The position numbers were made by a program, and so were the translations under genes. This document shows, in pieces, positions 1 to 8,031 of a stretch of 64,000 nt of DNA. This DNA comes from CAZHTF01 sp964535305 (GTDB lineage Bacteria > Planctomycetota > Phycisphaerae > UBA1845 > Fen-1342): positions 21,691 to 85,690 of the forward strand of contig CAZHTF010000006.1 in NCBI GenBank assembly GCA_964535305.1, given 5' to 3'. Position 1 is the first letter of the stretch. Each line of letters begins with the position of its first letter. Below the pieces are notes generated by a model. It was not told the origin of the DNA and made no database searches. It was given only the letters and a program-made list of their open reading frames with translations.

Positions 1-129
1 GCGGAATGCGAGCGTCACGGCGGCCCGGTCGGGTAGCGGTTCGGCCGAGAATTCGATGCCGCAATCCAGGTTCAGATGCGTCGTCTGGCCGCTGATCGAG
101 CCGGCGGACGCGGGCGCGTTGGCGAGCAT
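1..129 (-). CDS. Partial protein, possibly N-terminus of an M16 (insulinase-type) peptidase
   Basis: Forty-three codons run in frame from an ATG at 129 to the window edge. The start overlaps the stop of the phosphohexomutase gene as TGATG, which is the main evidence that this is a real, translationally coupled gene. The visible segment DCGIEFSAEPLPDRAAV resembles the first beta strands of M16 zinc peptidases, where a short 'L.nG..v..epl' strand is followed by a hydrophobic strand. The zinc motif HxxEH would lie beyond the window, so the family call is weak. Confidence 0.4.
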   Translation of the reverse strand, partial: MLANAPASAGSISGQTTHLNLDCGIEFSAEPLPDRAAVTLAFR

Positions 130-1505
130 CAGTGATCCACCGCGTGGCCCAACAGCGGTGTAAGCTCGGCCAGCTTTGCCTCCAGCAGCGCCGGCGTGTC
201 GGCCTCGACGTTCAGCCGCAGGAGCGGCTCGGTGTTTGACGGCCGCACATTGCACCACCAGTCGTCAAACTCGATCGTCACGCCGTCGAGCTGGTCGATC
301 CGCCCGTTGCGATAGCGCTCCGCCAGGGCTTTCAGCGTCGCGTCCTTGTTGTCATTCTCGAAATTGCGCTCGCCACTGGCGGCGTACACTTCATAGGGCT
401 TGAGCAATTGCCCAAGGCTCTTGCCCGAGGCAGTCAGCGCGTTCAGCAGCGCGACGAAGGCGAAGAAGCCCGAATCGCAGTTGAAAAAGTCGCGGAAGTA
501 GAAATGCCCGCTCAGCTCGCCGCCGACGACGGCGCGCGTCTCGGCCATGGCGCGCTTCATGAACACATGCCCGACGCGCTGCCGCTTGGGCACGCCGCCC
601 AGCTTGCGGATCGTGTCGGGCACGATGCGGCTGGAGCGCAGGTCGTAGACCACGGCGGCCCCTGGGTTTTTCTTGAGGTACTCGCCCGCCAGAAGGGCGG
701 TCACCAGGTCGCAGCGGACGATCTCGGCCTGCTCATCAACGAACATGCAACGGTCGGCGTCGCCGTCGAAACACGCCCCGAAATCCGCCCGGCTCTCGAG
801 CACCGCGGCCCGCAGTTGCGCTAGGTTTGCGGGCACAAGCGGATTCGGCGGGTGCACGAATTCGCCGTCGTGCGTGAAATTCAGCGAAATCACGGTCAGG
901 CCGGGGATGTCGCCCAGCAGGATCGGGAACCAGCGGCCCGCCATGCCGTTGGATGCGTCGACAACGACCTTCATCGGTCGCGGCTTATCCAGGAAGCGCA
1001 GCAGGAAGGCGCGATACGGCTCGGAGAGATCGACCTGGCGGACTTCGTCCAGATTGGGGACGGCGTGTCGAGCGATCGCCAGCGCGATCCGCTGGATCTC
1101 CGCCAGTCCGGTCTCGGCCCCGATGGGCTTGCCCTTTGGCCCGCAGATTTTGAAGCCATTGTAATTTGCCGGGTTGTGGCTGGCGGTGGTCTGTACGCCG
1201 CCGCAGCATTTCAGGTGGTTGACCGCGAAGTAGATCTGCGAGGTGTCGACCATGCCGATGTCGAGCACACCGGCGCCGGTGGCGACCATGCCCTCGATCA
1301 GGGCCCGCGCCAGCATCGGACTGCTCTTGCGCATGTCGCGGCCGACGACGAGTCGATTCATCTCCGGATCGCTGCGGTCGTAGCCGCTCAGCGCTGTGCG
1401 CAGAAATTGTGCGGTCGCGTTGCCGATCCGCCAGGCGACTTCCTCGCTCAGCGGCTCGGGCACCGTGGCGCGCACGTCATATGCCTTGAAGACCTTTTCA
1501 ATCAT
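129..1505 (-). CDS. Phosphomannomutase/phosphoglucomutase (alpha-D-phosphohexomutase)
   Basis: A 458-residue cytoplasmic enzyme interconverting hexose 1- and 6-phosphates, feeding sugar nucleotides for envelope polysaccharide and glycolysis. All four superfamily signatures are visible: the phosphoserine loop TTASHNP (Ser109), the Mg-binding loop DGDADR (247-252), the sugar-binding loop GGELSGH (328-334) and the phosphate loop RPSNTEP (421-427). I chose the ATG at 1505 because it gives the family's usual length, follows GAGG, and starts directly on the conserved 'FKAYDVR' strand. The frame stays open upstream to 1730, but that extension is not conserved in character. Whether mannose or glucose phosphate is preferred cannot be read from the sequence. 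Confidence 0.95.
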   Translation of the reverse strand: MIEKVFKAYDVRATVPEPLSEEVAWRIGNATAQFLRTALSGYDRSDPEMNRLVVGRDMRKSSPMLARALIEGMVATGAGVLDIGMVDTSQIYFAVNHLKCCGGVQTTASHNPANYNGFKICGPKGKPIGAETGLAEIQRIALAIARHAVPNLDEVRQVDLSEPYRAFLLRFLDKPRPMKVVVDASNGMAGRWFPILLGDIPGLTVISLNFTHDGEFVHPPNPLVPANLAQLRAAVLESRADFGACFDGDADRCMFVDEQAEIVRCDLVTALLAGEYLKKNPGAAVVYDLRSSRIVPDTIRKLGGVPKRQRVGHVFMKRAMAETRAVVGGELSGHFYFRDFFNCDSGFFAFVALLNALTASGKSLGQLLKPYEVYAASGERNFENDNKDATLKALAERYRNGRIDQLDGVTIEFDDWWCNVRPSNTEPLLRLNVEADTPALLEAKLAELTPLLGHAVDH

Positions 1506-1797
1506 GCCTGCCTCTTTGGGACCCTCAGCCGGCGCTTGCCGCACGTGCCGCTGACTGACCAGCGACGCTTCAAATGAAGGTCGGCCGTGCTCGTCATCGT
1601 TGAACTGACAACCGGGACACTTCCAGAAATTCGCCCGACGCCGACCCAGGCAGACCGCGTCGGAAATGCGAATACTCTCCTCACCCGGGCAATAACGCGC
1701 GTAATGCGGCGACTGCGGTAGCTCCACCAATTACGCTCCAATCAATCGGCGGCATGCTAGCCGAGCCGCGGCGCATCGGCTACCATCGACGCGCGAG

Positions 1798-2946
1798 ATG
1801 AGCGCCGACTTCGGCATCGTGCTTCCGCTCTGGTGTTTCGACAAGGACGCGCCGGAGCTCTTGCACCGCGCGGTCGGCGAGATTGGCCTGCAGCACATCA
1901 CCTGCCCGGTCGTCAGCGGCGCGTGCGTCGAAACAATCCTCTCGAGCGGCCGCGGCACACCACACTTTGAAACCGAAGGCGGCTGGCACTATCCACCCGA
2001 ATCCGGCGCATTCAGCGGCCTGGACATCGGACATCTGAAGCCGCGCGCGGCGCGTTGGGTCGGCGGACGAAACACGCTCGCGCCCCTGGCCGACGAGCTG
2101 GCCCGCCGAAACATCCGCTGCATCGCGCGCGTCGATCTGCTGGGCGTGCGCTGGCTGGCCGAGCATCAGCCGCACCTGGCCCGCCGAAACGCCTGGGGCG
2201 ACGAGCGCGTCAGCGCCGGCCTGTGCCCGCTGCAGCCGCAGGTGCGCGAGCTGCTGCTGGGAACCTGCAGCGACCTGCGGCGCTTCGCGCCGGCCGGAAT
2301 CGAGCTGGCCAATTGGGGCCTGGATTCGGTGGGCTCAGACGTTGGCGCCCGCAGAGCGGAATTCGAGAACGTCGACCCGCGCACTGCAGCACTGCTGGCG
2401 ATCTGCTTCTGTTCGGCGTGTCGCGCGATCGCCGGTGCGAAGGATTGCGACGCGGACGCCGCGGCCCGCGTCGTGCGGGCGCGAGTCGCCGCGATCGCCG
2501 AGGCTGGTCCGGACGGGACGCGGCCGGGCAGCGAACCGGACGCCGCTTTGGAGCAGTATCGGCAGGTCCGCGCCGAGGGGCATTTGCGCTGGCTGGCGAC
2601 GTTGGCGCGGCATTGCGAGCCGTGGGAGCGTTTCTTGCTGGCGCCGCCCGACCCGCTGGGCGCCGCGGCGCTGCCGGATTGGCGGACGCTGCTGGACGCC
2701 GCGGCGCAGCTCGCCGCGCCGCACCCCGGCGCCGCGCGCGAGCGGCTGCGCATCGCTGCGGGTGTCGACGCGGTTCGCGTACCGGCCTGGAGCGCAGGCC
2801 AGATGCTGGCGACCGAGCTGGTGCGCAGCACGAGCGAGCTGTGCGAGGCGGGCGTGACGTACTTCGATTTCGAAGCGGTACACGCCGCCCCGCGCGCGGC
2901 GCTGGCCTGGGTGCGGCAGGCAGTACGCTATGCACGCCGCGTGTAA
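1798..2946 (+). CDS. Uncharacterised protein, possibly TIM-barrel glycoside hydrolase-like
   Basis: A 382-residue soluble protein without signal peptide. The segment ending 'AGLCPLQPQVRELLLGTC' resembles the 'cp..pevreyl' pattern of putative TIM-barrel hydrolases related to GH10/GH29-like families, where a dietary or journey-like strand order precedes a barrel core. I cannot point to catalytic acids with confidence. It starts at ATG 1798 and is the first gene of a plus-strand group of four short-spaced genes ending with an amidohydrolase. Substrate and activity are unknown; the barrel assignment is an inference from local pattern only. Confidence 0.7.
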   Translation: MSADFGIVLPLWCFDKDAPELLHRAVGEIGLQHITCPVVSGACVETILSSGRGTPHFETEGGWHYPPESGAFSGLDIGHLKPRAARWVGGRNTLAPLADELARRNIRCIARVDLLGVRWLAEHQPHLARRNAWGDERVSAGLCPLQPQVRELLLGTCSDLRRFAPAGIELANWGLDSVGSDVGARRAEFENVDPRTAALLAICFCSACRAIAGAKDCDADAAARVVRARVAAIAEAGPDGTRPGSEPDAALEQYRQVRAEGHLRWLATLARHCEPWERFLLAPPDPLGAAALPDWRTLLDAAAQLAAPHPGAARERLRIAAGVDAVRVPAWSAGQMLATELVRSTSELCEAGVTYFDFEAVHAAPRAALAWVRQAVRYARRV

Positions 2947-2978
2947 GGATTTCGCGCGGCGAATGTCGGGAGCTTGCA

Positions 2979-3647
2979 TTGCACGAACACGGGCCGAGAG
3001 CGGCTGATCCAATCGCGTCGCAGGCGCCGTCGCGCACGTCTTCGCGTGCACGATCGCACGAGAAGTGGCCGGTTCGCCGCGCGCTGCTGCGCGCTTGCGT
3101 GATCGGCGCTTGCTCGCTGGTCGCGTGTGAGCGCCCGGCGCCACCGAGCTCCGTCGCGAATGAGAGCCCGCTGGGCGCGCCGACGACGTTGCCGACTTAC
3201 ACGTTTTCGCCGGGCCTGCGCGAGCAGCATCCGGACGTGGTTGCGTTCGTGCAGAAATTCCTGGAGACCTGCCTAGCGGGCGACTACGCCGGCTATCGCC
3301 AACTCGTCAGTCGCGCGCGGCAACCGCAAAGTCGCGAGCGCTTCCTGGCGATCTACCACGGGCTCTCGCGCGTCGAGGTCGAGTCGATCGCGCCGGTGCG
3401 ACTACCCGGCGTAGAGACCGAAGCGTTCCGCGTCATCAGCACCGTCCACGTCCACAGCGAGCAGGCCCGCGCCGCGCTGCGCGGCGAGCAACGCCGCCTG
3501 GCAATCGTCGTGCTGCTCGAAGCCGGGCAATACGCGATGCTGCCCGCGCCCGCCGACCTGCAGCCGCACGACCAGCAGCCCGCGACGGACGAAGCGCGCC
3601 CGGCGGAGGGCCCGGACTACCCGTGGGACCAGAACGTCGACTACTAG
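2979..3647 (+). CDS. Putative lipoprotein of unknown function
   Basis: The protein has a hydrophobic stretch ending in CSLVAC followed by ERPAPP, a typical lipobox, then a roughly 170-residue mature part with no family I recognise. The fold of the mature part (a helix with 'VAFVQKFLETCLAGDYAGYRQLVS' character, split here by position) suggests an NTF2-like or DUF4878-like small alpha/beta domain, which is a guess. The start is uncertain: TTG 2979 has GGGAG six bases upstream but gives a long N-terminal region; GTG 3099 is too close to the lipobox. Its end overlaps the next gene by 25 bases. Confidence 0.6.
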   Translation: MHEHGPRAADPIASQAPSRTSSRARSHEKWPVRRALLRACVIGACSLVACERPAPPSSVANESPLGAPTTLPTYTFSPGLREQHPDVVAFVQKFLETCLAGDYAGYRQLVSRARQPQSRERFLAIYHGLSRVEVESIAPVRLPGVETEAFRVISTVHVHSEQARAALRGEQRRLAIVVLLEAGQYAMLPAPADLQPHDQQPATDEARPAEGPDYPWDQNVDY

Positions 3648-4444
3648 CGCGCGTGCTGTGCGCGGCGCTGCTGCTCGTGCCGGCTGCGGCGCCACGCGTC
3701 GCACGGGCACAGCCGCAGACGCCGGAATCCGCAGCAGTAAACGAGGACGGGCTGCCCGCCGAGCTGCAGGCGTTGCTCGAGCAGGTGCAGGATTTTTCGT
3801 TTGATTTCGACGAACCCGCCTTCTATGCACTGGTCGCGCACCTGCAGCGCGGGCCGGCCGGGAATGATCCGCCCAGCGTCCCGCTGGACCGCTGGGCGAC
3901 GCTGCTGGAGCGGCCGCGCGACTACCGCGGGCGGCGGATCGCAGTCGCAGGGCGCGTCGGTCGCAACAGTGCGTACGTGCTGCGCTCCGCGTCGGCCGGC
4001 GGCCTGGGGCCCGTCTGGCAGGTTGAGCTGCACCGCTCCGATGAGCCGGTCGCGTGCACCGTGGTGTTCACGCAGGATGCCAGCGATCTGCCGATCGGCG
4101 CATGGATTGACGTCAGCGGGTATTTTCTGAAGGTCCGCCAGTATCACAGCGGCAGCAACCGCGTCCGCCAGGCCGTGCTGCTGGTCGCCCGCGCTCCCAG
4201 CGCGATCGAGCAGGCGTCGCGCACCGCGGCGTTCAGCGCCAGCGCAGCGCTGTATTGGATCGCCGCGGGTGTGCTGGCGGCGCTGCTGGTGCTCTGGATC
4301 CTGCTGCGGCAGAGCGCAGCTCGCCCGCGACACGTCGTGCAGACGCTGCGCGCGCAGCGCGCCGCCCCGCTGCACTTGGCCGATGATTTGAAAGACTGGG
4401 CAGAGACCGATGATGCCACTCCAGAGCGGCCGCCACAGCGATGA
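3623..4444 (+). CDS. Exported, membrane-anchored OB-fold-like protein of unknown function
   Basis: A 273-residue protein with an N-terminal signal peptide (about 1-29, ending AVARAQ-like 'RVARAQ'), an acidic linker, a central domain starting near 'DYRGRRIAVAGRVGR' that looks like an OB-fold strand set, and one C-terminal transmembrane helix near residues 211-231 with a cytoplasmic basic tail. It starts at GTG 3623, overlapping the lipoprotein gene, and its TGA overlaps the ATG of the next gene as ATGA. The coupling suggests that the lipoprotein, this protein and the amidohydrolase are made together. Function is unknown. Confidence 0.75.
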   Translation: MGPERRLLARVLCAALLLVPAAAPRVARAQPQTPESAAVNEDGLPAELQALLEQVQDFSFDFDEPAFYALVAHLQRGPAGNDPPSVPLDRWATLLERPRDYRGRRIAVAGRVGRNSAYVLRSASAGGLGPVWQVELHRSDEPVACTVVFTQDASDLPIGAWIDVSGYFLKVRQYHSGSNRVRQAVLLVARAPSAIEQASRTAAFSASAALYWIAAGVLAALLVLWILLRQSAARPRHVVQTLRAQRAAPLHLADDLKDWAETDDATPERPPQR

Positions 4445-5589
4445 TCATCGATTGCCACTGTCACTACACGTTCACCGCCCGCGCCGCGGCGCGCGGCGAG
4501 CGCTTCCGCTTCGAGCCCGAATTCCGCGAAGGGCAGGCGGCGCTCGATTCGTTCATCGCGCCGCGGGCCCTGCGGCGGATCACCTGGCGCGCCTTGCGCC
4601 GCATGCTGGGCGTGCCGCCGCAGATGCCGCCCGGCGTGGAGCTCGACGCTGCGCTGGAACGCGTCTATCAGCGGCATCTGCTGGACGCCGAGCAGATCGA
4701 GCGCTTTGTGCTGCTGGCCTTCGACGAATACCACGACGTGCACGGCCGCCGCGCGGCGATCCCGCGCCGTGCCGACCAGCTCGGCAGCGACATCTACACG
4801 TCAAACTCGCTGGTACGCGCGGCATGCCGACAGCACGCGCGGCGCTTCCTGTTCGGCGCATCCGTGCACCCTTACCGGGCCGACGCGCTGGACGCATTGG
4901 TCGAGGTCTTCGAGGCCGGCGCGTGCTTGCTGAAGTGGCTGCCGCTGCATCAGAACATCGACGTCTTTGACCCGCGCAGCGTCGCCGCGTTGCGCCGCTG
5001 CGGCGAGCTGGGCCTGCCGCTGCTGGTGCATTACAGCGAGGAGTTCACGCTCGCCACGCAGCACCGCGAATTCCTTTCGCTGACCGCGCTGCTGGAGTTG
5101 CTCTCGCGGCTGCGACGCCGCGGCGAGCGCCTGCCGACCGTGATCGTCGCGCACGTCGCCACGCCGGTCACGCCCCTGGGCGAGCTGCGGTCGCACGCGG
5201 CGCTGCTCGACGCGCTGCAGGGAGAATTCGCCGACGCGCCACTCTACGCCGACATCTCCGCGCTGGCGGCATTCGGCAAGGTCGAGTTTCTGCACTCGAT
5301 CGCGCGGCGGCAGGCACTGCACGCCAAGCTGCTCTTTGGCAGCGATTTTCCAATTCCGTCGGCCGCGGCACGGCTGCGTTGGGCGCTGGGCTCGGATTAC
5401 GCCGGCATCCGCGCTGAGCCGAGCTGGCCGCAGCAGGCGCTGCGGATCTTCCGCGCCTGCGGGTTCAACGAGATTGTCTTCCAGCGCGCCGCACAAATCC
5501 TGCCGAATGTGGACTACTTCGCGACAGCAAATCAGCCAGCCACGAGCGAAGCGCAACAACCCGCTGCAACTCAGCGCGGCGGGAAATAG
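4441..5589 (+). CDS. Amidohydrolase-family (TIM barrel, amidohydro-rel 2 type) metal hydrolase
   Basis: A 382-residue cytoplasmic protein starting MIIDCHCHYT, where H6 and H8 form the strand-1 HxH metal motif of the amidohydrolase superfamily. Later metal or catalytic candidates are the histidine of LLVHYSEE, the histidine of VIVAHVATP, and the aspartate of LLFGSDFPIP at the final strand. This pattern fits the ACMSD/amidohydrolase-2 branch (decarboxylases and hydrolases of ring or lactone substrates). The substrate is not inferable. Its start overlaps the preceding stop (ATGA), and its end overlaps the convergent serine hydrolase gene by 19 bases. Confidence 0.85.
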   Translation: MIIDCHCHYTFTARAAARGERFRFEPEFREGQAALDSFIAPRALRRITWRALRRMLGVPPQMPPGVELDAALERVYQRHLLDAEQIERFVLLAFDEYHDVHGRRAAIPRRADQLGSDIYTSNSLVRAACRQHARRFLFGASVHPYRADALDALVEVFEAGACLLKWLPLHQNIDVFDPRSVAALRRCGELGLPLLVHYSEEFTLATQHREFLSLTALLELLSRLRRRGERLPTVIVAHVATPVTPLGELRSHAALLDALQGEFADAPLYADISALAAFGKVEFLHSIARRQALHAKLLFGSDFPIPSAAARLRWALGSDYAGIRAEPSWPQQALRIFRACGFNEIVFQRAAQILPNVDYFATANQPATSEAQQPAATQRGGK

Positions 5590-7121
5590 AGCGACACGAT
5601 TCGCGGCGGCTCATCCGGCGCCAGTCGCATTTCGCAGCGCAGCACGCCGCGCTCCATCTGCAACTGCGCCATCGCCGAGTGCGGCTCCTGGCCAGCGACC
5701 AGTGACTTGATCGCTACGAAGGCGCCGTGCGACTTAACCAATTTCGCGAACAGCTTGCGCACCGCGGAGATTGGAACAGCTCTCAGAAATCCCGGATCGA
5801 ACAGTACGTTGAGCGCCGCACCTTCCGCAGCTGGCGCGCCGTCAGCAGTGCTGGCGCGATCTGCTTTGCTGCCCGTGTCGGGCGCGCGAATGTGCCCGGC
5901 GAGCTTCTGCAAGACGTCGCGAATGCGTGGATCGAGCGCGCAGGCGACGTAGCGCCGCCGCGCCTCCGCGAGCAATTCGTGCGCCACCACTTCGACCTGC
6001 TCAGCACCGCAATTGCTGAGCAGCACCACGCCGAGCTGAGCGCGTGGCAGAATCGCGACGGTCGCGAAGAAGCCGAAGGTCGCCCCGTTGTGACCCACAC
6101 GGTCGTCGCCGTGCTCCACGTCTTCCTCGCGGAACCAGCCCAGACCGACGCCGTTCGACCAACCGCGATCGAGTCGCTGCACCTGCTGCATCTCGAAGAG
6201 ACTCGACGGGCGCATTGTCAGCGTGCTGGCCGCGCCACCGGCCTGGGCGTGCAGTGCGACGAAGCGCGCCAGTTCGCCGGCCGTGCAGAGCACGCCACCG
6301 GCGGGCGCATAGGCCCCGAGGTCCCAGTGCGCGACCGGAACCTCCGGCATGTGCCCCCAATACGACGTCGCCAGCAGTGCGCGGCGGGTGTCATCGAGCG
6401 TCACGCATGCGCTGCGCATCCCGAGCGGCTCGAAGATGTGTTCGCGCAGCAGCGCTTCGTAGGGCTTGCCCGCGGCGCGCTCCAGCGCGTGCCCCAACAG
6501 CGCATAGCCCAGGTTCGAGTAGCTGACGCGCTGCCCGACCGGGAACTCCAGCCGCATCCGCCCCAGCGATTCGTACATCTTTTCGACCGTGTAACCTGCA
6601 TATGGGTCGGCGGACAAGCCGTTGAGATTGTCACTGATGCGCGGCAAACCGGAGGTATGCGTCGCCAGGTGCCGCAGCGTGATTGCCGGCGCGCCGCGCG
6701 GGTCGCCCGGTAGCACGAAGGCCGCCGGAAGGTACTTAGAAACCGGATCATCCAGCGCCACAATGCCGGCGTCGCGCAGCTTCACCAGCAGCGTCGCCGT
6801 AACCACCTTCGTCACCGAGCCGATGCAGTAGAGCGTGTCGGCGGCGGCGGGGGTCTGCTCGTCGCGGTCCTTGAATCCGATCACGCGCGTGTAGAGCACC
6901 TGGTCGCCGCGCGTCACGACCGCAGCCAGGCTCGGGAAGTTGTGCTCGCGGAGCGCGCCTTCCAGCAGACGATCAAACGCGGCGTTGGCCGACATCCCGG
7001 CATTTGCCGGCACTATTACTCCGGTTTCCATCGGCGCGCTCGCCGGGCTCTGCGCAAATGCCGTAGACGCCAGCACTGGACCGCATACCACCGCGATGGC
7101 TAGCCCCATTCGGTATCTCAT
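5571..7121 (-). CDS. Exported serine hydrolase, class C beta-lactamase/penicillin-binding fold
   Basis: A 516-residue protein with a signal peptide (MRYRMGLAIAVVCG... cleaved near TAFAQ). The beta-lactamase fold (PF00144) motifs are present: SVTK (nucleophile Ser and Lys), YSN (Tyr-x-Asn) and HNG in place of the usual K/H-x-G. Such planctomycete proteins are usually esterases or D-aminopeptidases acting in the periplasm rather than resistance enzymes. After the catalytic domain a roughly 140-residue C-terminal part ends in a beta-rich segment (MERGVLRCEMRL...PPRIVSLYF). I chose ATG 7121 because it directly precedes the signal peptide and avoids running into the divergent cupredoxin gene. Confidence 0.88.
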   Translation of the reverse strand: MRYRMGLAIAVVCGPVLASTAFAQSPASAPMETGVIVPANAGMSANAAFDRLLEGALREHNFPSLAAVVTRGDQVLYTRVIGFKDRDEQTPAAADTLYCIGSVTKVVTATLLVKLRDAGIVALDDPVSKYLPAAFVLPGDPRGAPAITLRHLATHTSGLPRISDNLNGLSADPYAGYTVEKMYESLGRMRLEFPVGQRVSYSNLGYALLGHALERAAGKPYEALLREHIFEPLGMRSACVTLDDTRRALLATSYWGHMPEVPVAHWDLGAYAPAGGVLCTAGELARFVALHAQAGGAASTLTMRPSSLFEMQQVQRLDRGWSNGVGLGWFREEDVEHGDDRVGHNGATFGFFATVAILPRAQLGVVLLSNCGAEQVEVVAHELLAEARRRYVACALDPRIRDVLQKLAGHIRAPDTGSKADRASTADGAPAAEGAALNVLFDPGFLRAVPISAVRKLFAKLVKSHGAFVAIKSLVAGQEPHSAMAQLQMERGVLRCEMRLAPDEPPRIVSLYFPPR

Positions 7122-7251
7122 GTGAGTTCCGCTCCAACCGCGCGCGGCTCTTAGCGGGCCGGCGCGTAATTTTCGATGGAAGACCGCGCCGCCCGCGGCT
7201 ATTCTGCCGAAGGGCATATTAGCAACACGCATTTTCAAGGGAGGGTTTCGA

Positions 7252-7776
7252 ATGACCGTCATATGGCGAGCGGTGATCGTGATGCTGATCACCAGCGCGG
7301 TTGCCTCGGCCGACATCATCGATGTCGATGTCGACAGCAACTTCTACCTGGTGATCTCGAATGTACCGGGCGTCGGCACAAACAACTGCACGATCGCGCC
7401 GAATGACGTGGTACGCTGGACCTGGCAGTTCGGGCTGCATTCCGTCACCTCGGACGACGGCGCGTTCGACAGCAGCCTGCACTTTCCGCCGCACACCTTC
7501 TCCGTCGCGTTTCCGTCCGAGGGCACATTTGGATATCACTGCTCGCTGCACGGCGCGCCCGGCGTGGGCATGTTCGGCACCGTAATCGTGCAGAACAACA
7601 ACCCGCTGCCCTGCCCCGGCGACCTCAACGGCGACCGCCGCGTGAACGAAAGCGACTTGGGCATCCTGCTGCAGTCGTGGCAGAGTGGACCGGGCGGCGA
7701 CGCCGACGGCGACGGCGACACGGACGAATCCGACCTGGGAATCCTGCTCCAGAATTGGCAAGTCGTCTGCCCGTAG
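7252..7776 (+). CDS. Secreted cupredoxin (plastocyanin-like) with C-terminal dockerin-like pair
   Basis: A 174-residue exported protein. Residues 1-20 are a signal peptide; about 25-115 form a cupredoxin domain with type 1 copper ligands His63 (GLHS), Cys97 and His100 (HCSLH), and probably Met107. After a Pro/Cys linker come two Ca-binding-like modules, GDLNGDRRVNESDLGILL and GDADGDGDTDESDLGILL, ending NWQVVCP. It probably carries electrons outside the cytoplasm. A clear AAGGGAGGG ribosome site precedes ATG 7252. The same C-terminal pair recurs in three other exported proteins of the window. Confidence 0.9.
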   Translation: MTVIWRAVIVMLITSAVASADIIDVDVDSNFYLVISNVPGVGTNNCTIAPNDVVRWTWQFGLHSVTSDDGAFDSSLHFPPHTFSVAFPSEGTFGYHCSLHGAPGVGMFGTVIVQNNNPLPCPGDLNGDRRVNESDLGILLQSWQSGPGGDADGDGDTDESDLGILLQNWQVVCP

Positions 7777-7822
7777 GCTCGGCGGCCTACCCGATCTAGG
7801 CGTAAAGTCCTGACAAACCGCA

Positions 7823-7850
7823 TGGGGGCGCCCCGCTTGGGACGCCCCCA
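7823..7850. terminator. Hairpin terminator after the cupredoxin gene
   Basis: An inverted repeat of TGGGGGCG-x-CCC around GCTT (11 of 12 positions paired) lies 47 bases after the cupredoxin stop and between two convergent genes. It is followed by CGTTTGTT on the plus strand, a weak U tract. It most likely serves transcription from both sides. Confidence 0.65.
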
Positions 7851-8031
7851 CGTTTGTTAGGCGACTGGATGTACGGCTCCACGACTCGGAGCACGGCAGC
7901 GCGTTACGCGGTGCCACACCTGGGCCGCTCGCTCTTGTATACGAATCGCCCGGCCGAAAGTTGCACTACAAAACGCGCCGCGTTTTCCAATCGCTGCGCC
8001 GCTGCTTCAGCGATTGACGGACAACCGCCAA

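Noticed and set aside
1506..1730. In-frame upstream extension of the phosphohexomutase with a CPGC motif
   Set aside because: The family start and a good ribosome site are at 1505; the extension adds no conserved domain and the normal length is met without it.
5571..5589. Overlap of convergent gene ends as a regulatory antisense region
   Set aside because: Only 19 bases; a common result of compact packing. The same holds for the 44-base overlap at 56975-57018.
7618..7773. Cellulosome dockerin
   Set aside because: The modules are dockerin-like in calcium-loop pattern, but there is no cohesin or scaffoldin gene in the window and the carriers are not glycoside hydrolases.
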